From assembly GCA_002704145.1 (NCBI GenBank), contig PAFH01000021.1, positions 8,088-13,450 on the forward strand: a stretch of 5,363 bases of DNA. Direction: 5' to 3'. Of the stretch, positions 1 to 5,363 are shown in pieces. A model generated the notes under the pieces. That model ran no database searches, was not told the DNA's origin, and worked only from the letters and a program-made list of their open reading frames with translations. The position numbers and the translations under genes are program-made. How positions within the stretch are numbered: position 1 is the stretch's first letter; the number at the start of each line of letters is the position of its first letter. The DNA is from Pelagibacteraceae bacterium. Its GTDB lineage: Bacteria > Pseudomonadota > Alphaproteobacteria > Pelagibacterales > Pelagibacteraceae.

Positions 1-696
1 TTCATAATTATAGATTTTTGCGATTTTTTTTAAGCTTTTTTCTGTAAAAAATAATAAATGTGGAGAATCATAAATTCTTCCATCAAAATACTCTTTTGTA
101 CAATTAGGCACTTCAAAAAAAATAGATCCTTTTTCAGTCAAAATTTTGTAAAAACGATCAAATATTTCTATATTGTCTAAATGCTCTAAAGAGTGAAGAG
201 TTATAATTAAGTCAAATTTATTATCTATTTCATCTAAACTTTTAAAATTCTTATAATTTCTCTTAAATAAAATATCTTTGCAATATTTATCATCTTCACA
301 GGAATATAGTTTGATGTGAGGAAATTTTTTTTTTAATAAGTATCCAATGTCTCCATACCCTGCTCCGAAATCTAAAATTGAATTTATTTTTTTGAAATCA
401 ATTAAACTGGTTATATATAAAAGATAATTTAAATTTTTGTCACTAATAGTTTCTAAATCAATTTCTGAAATATCTTTTGTGCACCAAAAAGGAGGTCTGC
501 CTGGTGATCGATAAATATTATTATAAAAAAAATTTAAATCGTCAGCTTTAGGCATTGGATTTACAAACCCAAAATCACAACTTAAACAATTAAAAATTGA
601 ACAATCTTTAAAATATTTAATATCGGATTGAATCTCCATTTTATATTTGGAAATATTTTCCAAATTATCTGAGCTATTACAAATTAAACACTTCAC
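1..696 (-). CDS. Class I SAM-dependent methyltransferase with N-terminal Cys4 zinc-binding motif (partial, C-terminus off the left edge)
   Basis: Translating the minus strand from a GTG at 696 gives 232 uninterrupted codons to the window edge. The GTG is chosen because an in-frame TAA (705-703) lies two codons upstream and no ATG precedes the motifs. Residues 3-6 (CLIC) and 37-40 (CLSC) form a probable zinc site. The SAM-binding motif I is ILDFGAGYGD at residues 107-116, a post-motif II Asp lies in the LIITLHSLEHL segment (about 163-173), and EVPNC and SPHLLFFT follow. This arrangement is known in methyltransferases of polysaccharide and deoxysugar clusters, including sugar C-methyltransferases (TylC3/EvaC/TcaB9 type), but those are about 400 residues and the distinctive parts would lie outside the window. 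It starts 13 bases after the 2,3-dehydratase stop, so it probably belongs to the same operon. I infer methylation of the sugar or glycan made here; the acceptor and position (C, O or N) cannot be told. Confidence 0.88.
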   Translation of the reverse strand, partial: MKCLICNSSDNLENISKYKMEIQSDIKYFKDCSIFNCLSCDFGFVNPMPKADDLNFFYNNIYRSPGRPPFWCTKDISEIDLETISDKNLNYLLYITSLIDFKKINSILDFGAGYGDIGYLLKKKFPHIKLYSCEDDKYCKDILFKRNYKNFKSLDEIDNKFDLIITLHSLEHLDNIEIFDRFYKILTEKGSIFFEVPNCTKEYFDGRIYDSPHLLFFTEKSLKKIAKIYNYE

Positions 697-709
697 AAAA
701 AATTATTAG

Positions 710-1414
710 TTAAATTAAAAATAAAATAGTTTTTACAAAAGGAGTTACTAAATTATCTTTTAAGCCGAGTTTTTTTATTTGTTTTAAACTTGCCCATTTA
801 TAATTTTCTCCTTTAATACGTTTATCATACGGATCGTTTAATTGGACTATAAGATTAATGTTTGATTTTTTCCAAAATCTAGCGCCCTCTTCATTATGTG
901 CTGCGTAATAAACTATTTTGGCTCCCTTTTGTTTAATAACAATATCATGAAATTTTGGCAACTTTCCTCCATGAGCTTTGTTTATGTTAGACTGGGTTGC
1001 TTGAAAACTTGCTGCGATTTTGATATCTGAATTGTCACCAGGCTCTGTTTTGGCCTCAAGCAAAAATTCGACTCCTCTTTCTTTAGTAAATCTGGAGATG
1101 AATGCTAATATTCCACCGTGCTTTTGCGTGAATATTGGTTGAGACCAACTGACGACCTCTCTTTTGCTAGCACCTTGAATTTTAACAGCTTGAACTTTAA
1201 AAAATTGTCCTGACTTATGGGTAATATTTTTATTTTTATCCAAAAACCAGTCATTACACTCATCAAAATTTACTAATTTAGTTTTAATGTTAGTCTTTTT
1301 TAATAATTTTTTTCTCCAACTTAAAATTTCATTTATATTTTCATTCTCTTTAAATGAATATTGTCTAATTAAATTTCGAAATTTTTTTAGATTTTTTATA
1401 TTTTTTTTTTTCAT
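710..1414 (-). CDS. NDP-hexose 2,3-dehydratase family protein (EvaA-like), single module
   Basis: Members of this family remove water across C2-C3 of an NDP-4-keto-6-deoxyhexose, the first step of 2-deoxygenation; the product tautomerises to a 3,4-diketo-2,6-dideoxy sugar that needs immediate 3-keto reduction. The 234-residue protein shows the family signatures in order: HKSGQFF (66-72), WSQPI (90-94), EAKTEPG (120-126), SFQATQSN (136-143), HGG (148-150), and an NYKWASLKQI segment near the C-terminus. Known enzymes such as EvaA are about 450-480 residues and contain two similar modules; only one is present here. The module is complete, not obviously broken, and the next gene begins 13 bases after its stop. 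The start ATG at 1414 is followed at once by an 11-A run. It lies 32 bases after the Gfo/Idh/MocA gene, its expected partner. The family call is secure; activity of a lone module, and on a CDP-sugar, is inference. Confidence 0.9.
   Translation of the reverse strand: MKKKNIKNLKKFRNLIRQYSFKENENINEILSWRKKLLKKTNIKTKLVNFDECNDWFLDKNKNITHKSGQFFKVQAVKIQGASKREVVSWSQPIFTQKHGGILAFISRFTKERGVEFLLEAKTEPGDNSDIKIAASFQATQSNINKAHGGKLPKFHDIVIKQKGAKIVYYAAHNEEGARFWKKSNINLIVQLNDPYDKRIKGENYKWASLKQIKKLGLKDNLVTPFVKTILFLI
1401..1411 (-). repeat. Homopolymer run of 11 A (coding strand) at codons 2-5 of the 2,3-dehydratase
   Basis: The plus strand shows 11 consecutive T at 1401-1411, which read on the coding strand as A directly after the ATG (Lys-Lys-Lys-Asn). 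A one-base change in length would shift the frame at the very start of the protein. It may be ordinary AT bias, a slippage site, or a place where sequencing errors are likely. Confidence 0.9.
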
Positions 1415-1446
1415 TATTCAGATTTAATATAATTATAGATTATAAA

Positions 1447-2352
1447 TCATATCAGATATTTAATTTGATCCAATATTCTTTTCCTATGGTAATTTTGATA
1501 TTTAGTTGATTTATAATGTTTAAATATATCAGTAAACATTTCTTTAAACTGATTTTTATTTGGTATTTTTTTTTCTTGTAATTTAAAATTTTTATAAATC
1601 TTTATTTTAATTTTATCTTCATTTCTCTTGGCAAAAAATTGCTCAACGAAAATAGTTGCTTTTTCAAAAAATAATTCTATATCATTTTTATAAAATTGAC
1701 CTTCCCCCCAAAAATAAAACCTATTGATTTTATTAGAATTGAATTGAATGTTGCCTCTTAAATCTACTTCTTTTTTTAATTTAAAATAAGTCATCTTTTT
1801 TTTTGAAACAAAAAAATAATTATCGAATGAAATTAGGTAAGAAGCTCCATCATACCAAAAACCTGCTCCTTGATCTTTTTTATATTGACTGTAATTTTTA
1901 TCTAGATGAGGGTGTTTCCAATTTGCAATAATATATTTAAGCTTACCATATTTTTTAGATCTAATTATTTTTTCGATTTGCTTAAACAACGGATGATGCA
2001 TATACATAAATGCTTCAAAAATTAATTTTTTTTTCTTCCTAGATAAATCGATTATTTTTTTTAATTTTTTTTTTTTTGTTAAAAACGGCTTTTCGCAAAT
2101 AATATGACAATTAGAATTAAGGCCTTTTAAAATATATTTTTCGTGTGAAGTGTTAGGGGAGGAAATATACAAGAAATCCATTTTTTTCTTAAAAAAATCT
2201 TTTTCACTGACAAACGTATATTTATTGAATTCTCTCTTATGATGTTTCATTATTGAGACAATTTTAAAACTATCATTGTTTTTTATGATAGGAAATATAT
2301 TCTTTTTAAAGTGTTTGCCTGCACCTATGATTCCTATTCTTAATTTTTCCAT
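1447..2352 (-). CDS. Gfo/Idh/MocA family oxidoreductase, probable NDP-sugar 3-ketoreductase
   Basis: An NAD(P)-dependent sugar oxidoreductase. The N-terminal Rossmann fold shows GIIGAG (7-12), YISSPNTSHEKYILKG (62-77) and CEKPF (86-90, with catalytic Lys88). The C-terminal domain follows, with EAFMYMHHPLF (113-123) and a D-x-x-x-Y element at 168-172 (Asp168, Tyr172). In the dTDP-sugar 3-ketoreductase KijD10 I recall Lys102 and Tyr186 as active-site residues; that spacing of 84 equals Lys88 to Tyr172 here. Its place immediately before the 2,3-dehydratase matches the dehydratase/3-ketoreductase pairing of 2,6-dideoxysugar pathways. At 301 residues it is somewhat shorter than typical members (about 320-340), and the C-terminal half is very Lys/Phe-rich and divergent. 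Its ATG (2352) overlaps the end of rfbG by 13 bases, suggesting translational coupling. The family is certain; the 3-ketoreductase role rests on context and the Lys/Tyr spacing. Confidence 0.88.
   Translation of the reverse strand: MEKLRIGIIGAGKHFKKNIFPIIKNNDSFKIVSIMKHHKREFNKYTFVSEKDFFKKKMDFLYISSPNTSHEKYILKGLNSNCHIICEKPFLTKKKKLKKIIDLSRKKKKLIFEAFMYMHHPLFKQIEKIIRSKKYGKLKYIIANWKHPHLDKNYSQYKKDQGAGFWYDGASYLISFDNYFFVSKKKMTYFKLKKEVDLRGNIQFNSNKINRFYFWGEGQFYKNDIELFFEKATIFVEQFFAKRNEDKIKIKIYKNFKLQEKKIPNKNQFKEMFTDIFKHYKSTKYQNYHRKRILDQIKYLI
2065..2077 (-). repeat. Homopolymer run of 13 A (coding strand) inside the Gfo/Idh/MocA gene
   Basis: The plus strand has 13 consecutive T at 2065-2077, encoding Thr(ACA)-Lys-Lys-Lys-Lys about 92-96 residues into the protein, just after the catalytic EKP motif. 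A second run of 8 A follows after two T bases (2055-2062). This is the longest homopolymer in the window and lies in a coding region, so slippage during replication, transcription or sequencing is plausible. Confidence 0.92.
2340..2352 (-). other. 13-base overlap of rfbG end and Gfo/Idh/MocA start
   Basis: The Gfo/Idh/MocA ATG (2352-2350) lies upstream of the rfbG stop TAA (2342-2340), in another frame. The ATG begins the conserved Rossmann strand only five residues before GIIGAG, so a later start is unlikely and the overlap looks real. It implies co-transcription and probable coupled translation. No clear Shine-Dalgarno sequence is visible ahead of the ATG. Confidence 0.8.
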
Positions 2353-3416
2353 AAATTCTGGTAATCTATCAAAGTTTGTAATGAAATTCTTCTCACATCT
2401 TTTTTTTTATTTTTAAAATAGTTTCTATACCAATTAATTGTTTGCTTTAAAGACTGAGATATTCTTAATTTACATTCCCAATTTAAATATTTTTTTGCTT
2501 TACTGCTATTAAGCTGTAAAAGTTTTGACTCATGTATAAATTTATCTTTATTTCTAATTATTTTCCATTTTATATTTTTCCAATTTTTGTTTGATAATTT
2601 TACTATATCTAGAACTGAAAAATTTTCTTTGTGACTTGGACCAAAATTAAAAGCTGTGCCATTTAAATTTCTTTTAATCTTTAGATTTATCGATAGAATT
2701 AGATATCCTCTAATAACATCTAATACATATTGCCAAGGTCTGGTTGAATTCGGATTGCGAATTAGCACTGTTTTACCTTTTCCCCAAGCTTTCATGCAGT
2801 CTGGTATTAATCGATTTTGATTCCAATCACCCCCTCCAATTACGTTACCAGCTCTAGCAATACCAAGTCTAACTTTGCTATTTTTCATTAATTTCGAATA
2901 AGCTGAAATAATTATCTCTGCTGTTGCTTTGGAAGAGCTGTACGGATCATTGCCACCAAGAGCGTCTTTTTCATTGTATCCCCTTTTTATCTCCAAGTTT
3001 TTGTAGACCTTGTCGCTCGTAATCATTACCAAATAGCATCTTTTATTCATTTTTCTTAATGCTTCTAAAAGATTTAAAGAACCAAAGGAATTAGTTAAAA
3101 AAGTTGAGTATGGATTAATATAAGATTTTTTAACCATAGATTGACCAGCAAGATGAAATACATAGTCAGGCTTAAATCTCGATATAACATTTTGTAATTT
3201 ATTGAATTCTTTCAAATCGAAAAAATAAGATTTGATATTACCGTTTATTTTTAAGTCTTTAAAATGACTAGGATATCCATGCCAATCTTTAGAAATTCCT
3301 ACAATTTTAGCTCCAAGTTTATTTAACCATAAAGTCAACCAGGTACCTTTGAAACCCGTGTGGCCAGTAATTAAAACTTTTTTTCCTTTGAAATTATTTT
3401 TTAAAAATTTATTCAT
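2340..3416 (-). CDS. rfbG: CDP-glucose 4,6-dehydratase
   Basis: Converts CDP-D-glucose to CDP-4-keto-6-deoxy-D-glucose, using tightly bound NAD, in the cytoplasm. It is an extended short-chain dehydrogenase of 358 residues, the usual size. Visible motifs are the nucleotide-binding GHTGFKG (18-24), FHLAGQ (87-92), SYINPYSTFLTN (98-109), the dehydratase-type TSDKVY (133-138, Asp135 and Lys136), LGGNDPYSSSK (153-163, catalytic Tyr159 and Lys163), and RAGNVIGGGDW (188-198), which is characteristic of the CDP-glucose branch as opposed to dTDP-glucose dehydratases. The C-terminus is basic, and an A-rich run near 2400-2408 encodes Lys-Lys-Lys. It overlaps rfbF by four bases (ATGA) and the next gene by 13, so the three are one transcription unit. 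Its product is the branch point from which the downstream 2,3-dehydratase or an RfbH-type 3-dehydratase could act. Confidence 0.96.
   Translation of the reverse strand: MNKFLKNNFKGKKVLITGHTGFKGTWLTLWLNKLGAKIVGISKDWHGYPSHFKDLKINGNIKSYFFDLKEFNKLQNVISRFKPDYVFHLAGQSMVKKSYINPYSTFLTNSFGSLNLLEALRKMNKRCYLVMITSDKVYKNLEIKRGYNEKDALGGNDPYSSSKATAEIIISAYSKLMKNSKVRLGIARAGNVIGGGDWNQNRLIPDCMKAWGKGKTVLIRNPNSTRPWQYVLDVIRGYLILSINLKIKRNLNGTAFNFGPSHKENFSVLDIVKLSNKNWKNIKWKIIRNKDKFIHESKLLQLNSSKAKKYLNWECKLRISQSLKQTINWYRNYFKNKKKDVRRISLQTLIDYQNLWKN
3413..3416 (-). other. ATGA stop/start overlap between rfbF and rfbG
   Basis: The rfbG start ATG (3416-3414) shares bases with the rfbF stop TGA (3415-3413). This four-base overlap is typical of translational coupling between consecutive pathway enzymes. 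An AAAAGG element is visible about 20 bases upstream of the ATG, too far away to be a normal ribosome binding site. Confidence 0.9.
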
Positions 3417-4144
3417 TGAAAAAAATCACGACCTTTTAAAATTTTTGTTAATACAACTTTATCTCTTATGGTGTCCATGCACTTCCAAAAACCTTTATGT
3501 TGAAATACAGATAATTCTCTTATTTTACACAATTTTTCTAACGGGCTCTTTTCTAAAATATCTTTATCATTCTTAATAAAATTAAAAAAACTATAATTAG
3601 CTACAAAAAAACCTCCATTAATCCAACTGTTATTGACCTGCGGCTTTTCTTTAAATGAAATAGCTAAATCATTTTTAATTATAATTTCTCCAAATCTTGC
3701 TGGAGGACGAACAGCAGTGATAGTTATTATTTTTCTTTTTTTTTCATGAAATTGAAGTAATTTTTTTAAATTAACATTTGCAATACCATCACCATAAGTA
3801 AACATAAATTGATCATCGGGGTTAAATAAATATTGAAGTCTTTTTATTCTACCTCCGGTCATAGTGTTTTTCCCAGTATGAATAATATTAATGATACACT
3901 TTTTACCCTTAACATTATGTTCAAAGTTAAGGCCATATTTTTTAAACTTTGGGAAATACTTTTTGAGTATTTCAGCTTTGTACCCAGCAGCTACAATGAA
4001 TTCATTAAGTCCATACTTTAAATAGTGTCGCATGATATGTATTAAAATTGGAAACTTACCAATTTTGATCATTGGTTTAGGAATAAATTTTGTATGCTCT
4101 GATAGGCGAGTGCCTAGACCCCCTGCTAATATTACGACTTTCAT
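3413..4144 (-). CDS. rfbF: Glucose-1-phosphate cytidylyltransferase
   Basis: Makes CDP-glucose and pyrophosphate from CTP and glucose 1-phosphate, the committed step to CDP-linked deoxysugars. The 243-residue protein is slightly shorter than the usual 255-260. It has the nucleotidyltransferase signature LAGGLGTRLSE (6-16), PKPM (22-25), the cytidylyltransferase-specific TGKNTMTGGR (90-99), metal-binding TYGDG (116-120, Asp119), RPPARFGE (146-153), FKEKP (164-168), INGGFFV (175-181), and GFW followed by MDTIRDK (218-229, second metal ligand Asp224). The TGxxxMTGGR and MDTxRDK motifs separate it from dTDP-glucose synthases (RmlA) and UDP-glucose pyrophosphorylases. The ATG is at the natural N-terminal strand and lies two bases after the stop of the upstream SDR gene. 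A short basic tail (GRDFFQ) ends the protein. Confidence 0.97.
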   Translation of the reverse strand: MKVVILAGGLGTRLSEHTKFIPKPMIKIGKFPILIHIMRHYLKYGLNEFIVAAGYKAEILKKYFPKFKKYGLNFEHNVKGKKCIINIIHTGKNTMTGGRIKRLQYLFNPDDQFMFTYGDGIANVNLKKLLQFHEKKRKIITITAVRPPARFGEIIIKNDLAISFKEKPQVNNSWINGGFFVANYSFFNFIKNDKDILEKSPLEKLCKIRELSVFQHKGFWKCMDTIRDKVVLTKILKGRDFFQ

Positions 4145-4146
4145 AA

Positions 4147-5049
4147 TTAGGCCAATCTTTTATAAAATTTTATTGTTTTATCAAGTCCTTGTTCTAAAGA
4201 AATTCTAAATTTCCATTTTAAAAGTTTTTTTGCCAAATCAATTTTAGGGTAAATAATTTTATTTTCATCTTTTCTAAGTTTCACTTTTCCAAAAATTGGA
4301 TTAAAATAATTTGTTTTTCTTTTTACCAAGTGCATAACTTTTATCAATTGAATTGGTTTGCCAGTTCCAATATTTATTATATTTCCATTAATTTCTTTAT
4401 TCTTTAATGACTTTAAAATAGCATTCACGCCATCATCAATATATAAAAAATCTCTTAACTGCTTACCACTTGACGTTAAGAAAAACGTTTTTCTTAAACT
4501 TGAATTTATTAACTGAGGAATAAATCTATTATTATCCTGATAAGGGCCATAAAGTTGATAAAATCTAATAATAATTACTGGAAAAGCGACTTTGTTATAT
4601 TGATTTAAAAGAAATTGAGAAGCAAGAAATTTTGCTTTTCCATAAATAGTTTTTGGTTTACAAATCGAACTTTCTACTTGTGGCGAATTAACAGCACCAT
4701 ATTCATTTGAACTACCAACCTGAATAAACTTTCTTACATCTTTAGTTTTAAAAAAATTAAATAAGTTTTTTACTCCAATATAATGCGAATTGTAAGTTTT
4801 TACTTTATTTTTATGATCAACATAACCACCTAAATTTACAACATAATCATACTTTTTTTTTTTAAGTTTTTTTTTTATATTTTTAAAATTAGTTATGTCA
4901 CAAATTATATATTTAACTCCTTTTAATTTTCTTAATTTCTTTGGTTTTTTCGTTGAAATGCTTGAAACTAACCAATTTTTATTTATACATTTTTTAGCTA
5001 AGTGATAACCAACAAAACCAGTTCCTCCAACTATAAGTATTGATTTCAT
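4147..5049 (-). CDS. RfbJ-like extended SDR, probable CDP-4-keto-deoxyhexose 4-reductase (or epimerase)
   Basis: A 300-residue NAD(P)-dependent extended short-chain dehydrogenase. Motifs: GGTGFVG (8-14, nucleotide binding), SSNEYG (113-118), YGKAK (136-140, catalytic Tyr136 and Lys140), RFYQLYGP (161-168), RFIPQL (174-179), RDFLYIDD (197-204), NIGTG, and a C-terminal FGKVKLRKDE segment followed by a lone WKF near the end. The region from RFYQLYGP onward resembles, from memory, Salmonella CDP-abequose synthase RfbJ, which reduces C4 of a CDP-4-keto-3,6-dideoxyhexose. It directly precedes rfbF (two-base gap) and begins with no gap after the upstream gene's stop. I infer that it performs the last reduction of the CDP-deoxysugar made here, setting the C4 configuration. 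A 4-epimerase role is possible; it is not a 4,6-dehydratase, since the TDE/TSDK-type motif is replaced by SSNEY. Confidence 0.85.
   Translation of the reverse strand: MKSILIVGGTGFVGYHLAKKCINKNWLVSSISTKKPKKLRKLKGVKYIICDITNFKNIKKKLKKKKYDYVVNLGGYVDHKNKVKTYNSHYIGVKNLFNFFKTKDVRKFIQVGSSNEYGAVNSPQVESSICKPKTIYGKAKFLASQFLLNQYNKVAFPVIIIRFYQLYGPYQDNNRFIPQLINSSLRKTFFLTSSGKQLRDFLYIDDGVNAILKSLKNKEINGNIINIGTGKPIQLIKVMHLVKRKTNYFNPIFGKVKLRKDENKIIYPKIDLAKKLLKWKFRISLEQGLDKTIKFYKRLA
4853..4876 (-). repeat. Paired A runs (11 and 10 bases, coding strand) in the SDR gene
   Basis: The plus strand carries 11 T at 4853-4863, then AAG, then 10 T at 4867-4876. On the coding strand this encodes a Lys-rich linker (KKKLKKKK, near residues 59-66) in the Rossmann domain, ahead of the YDYVVNLGG strand. 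It is probably AT-driven codon use on a surface loop, but is another potential slippage or indel-error site. Confidence 0.85.
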
Positions 5050-5363
5050 TTAATCAACAATGATCTTATTAAAAATATCATAATTCATTTTTTTGGATAT
5101 TTGTTTTGAAGTTAAATAATTATACTTATATGTATTATATTTTTGATTATTAATATTTAAGTTTAATTTATTTTTTTTAAAATCATCGTTTATATTGACA
5201 AAACTTGAGCCAAGTTCTTTAGACATATTTTTAGAATGTAAAAACATGTATTGATCATTTTTAATTATTTGATTGTTGTAGAGAATAATTATTGGCTTCT
5301 TACTAACTGCTGCCAAACCTAAGGCAGCAGATCCTCCAATATTGATAACAAATTGAGACTTTG
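5050..5363 (-). CDS. Unidentified protein, C-terminal end only (possible GT-B-like glycosyltransferase or related)
   Basis: An open frame enters at the right edge and continues without a stop to TAA at 5052-5050, giving about 104 codons; the start lies outside the window. A TTG at 5316 is an internal Leu, not a credible start, because the conserved-looking segment lies upstream of it. The visible part begins SQFVINIGGSAALGLAAVSK and continues KPIIILYNN. A pattern of hydrophobic strand, Gly-Ser, small residues, then KP-I-I-hydrophobic is typical of the nucleotide-sugar-binding C-terminal domain in GT-B enzymes and relatives, where a helix after a GGS/GSS turn is followed by a strand. The rest is Asn/Lys/Tyr-rich and ends with a degenerate helical tail. 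The stop abuts the SDR ATG with no gap, so it is probably the upstream gene of the same operon. No specific function is assigned. Confidence 0.7.
   Translation of the reverse strand, partial: KSQFVINIGGSAALGLAAVSKKPIIILYNNQIIKNDQYMFLHSKNMSKELGSSFVNINDDFKKNKLNLNINNQKYNTYKYNYLTSKQISKKMNYDIFNKIIVD

Noticed and set aside
1381..1411. T-rich runs on the plus strand as rho-independent terminators
   Set aside because: No G+C-containing hairpin precedes the runs and there is no plus-strand gene to terminate; they are Lys codons of the minus-strand gene.
1415..1446. TATAAT on the minus strand (1437-1432) in the 32-base gap before the 2,3-dehydratase, as an internal promoter
   Set aside because: No TTGACA-like -35 is found at the right distance, and such hexamers are expected by chance in sequence this AT-rich.
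3349..3576. Plus-strand open frame of 75 codons
   Set aside because: It lies antisense across the rfbF/rfbG junction, both of which are well supported by conserved motifs; its translation shows no recognisable domain.
3833..4021. Plus-strand open frame of 62 codons
   Set aside because: It is antisense to the conserved core of rfbF, including the MTGGR region, and has no family signature.
2340..5049. A classical 3,6-dideoxyhexose (abequose/paratose type) cluster
   Set aside because: rfbF, rfbG and an RfbJ-like reductase fit, but no RfbH-type PLP/iron-sulfur dehydratase or RfbI reductase is in the window; the 2,3-dehydratase and 3-ketoreductase take that position. It could be revisited if rfbH is found just outside.
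5050..5316. Start codon TTG at 5316 giving an 88-residue protein
   Set aside because: The frame stays open upstream to the window edge and the conserved-looking GGSAALGL segment lies before the TTG, so this is an internal Leu of a longer gene.

Overview
The window is a tightly packed, AT-rich stretch (roughly a quarter G+C by eye) in which every recognisable gene lies on the minus strand. Proteins are rich in Lys, Ile and Asn, intergenic gaps are 0 to 32 bases, and two gene pairs overlap. This style fits a streamlined marine bacterium such as SAR11/Pelagibacter, most likely within a surface-polysaccharide (O-antigen or capsule type) gene island. The taxon is inferred from composition and gene content only; other low-GC bacteria cannot be excluded.

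Read in the direction of transcription (from 5363 down to 1), the layout is: the 3' end of an unidentified protein with a faint glycosyltransferase-like motif (5363-5050); an RfbJ-like extended SDR, probably a sugar 4-ketoreductase (5049-4147); glucose-1-phosphate cytidylyltransferase rfbF (4144-3413); CDP-glucose 4,6-dehydratase rfbG (3416-2340); a Gfo/Idh/MocA oxidoreductase that looks like a sugar 3-ketoreductase (2352-1447); a single-module NDP-hexose 2,3-dehydratase (1414-710); and a SAM methyltransferase with an N-terminal Cys4 zinc-binding motif that runs off the left edge (696-1). No promoter, terminator or RNA gene is convincing, and no stretch without a gene exceeds 32 bases.

Together the genes spell out a deoxysugar route. 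RfbF and RfbG make CDP-4-keto-6-deoxyglucose. The 2,3-dehydratase would remove the 2-OH, the Gfo/Idh/MocA enzyme would reduce the resulting 3-keto group, and the RfbJ-like SDR would reduce C4, giving a CDP-2,6-dideoxyhexose; the methyltransferase may decorate it. The 2,3-dehydratase/3-ketoreductase pair is known from dTDP-sugar pathways of antibiotic producers, while the rfbFG pair normally feeds 3,6-dideoxyhexoses through RfbH. No rfbH-like gene is present here. The combination of a CDP front end with a 2-deoxygenation module, plus a dehydratase of half the usual length, is the main point of interest.
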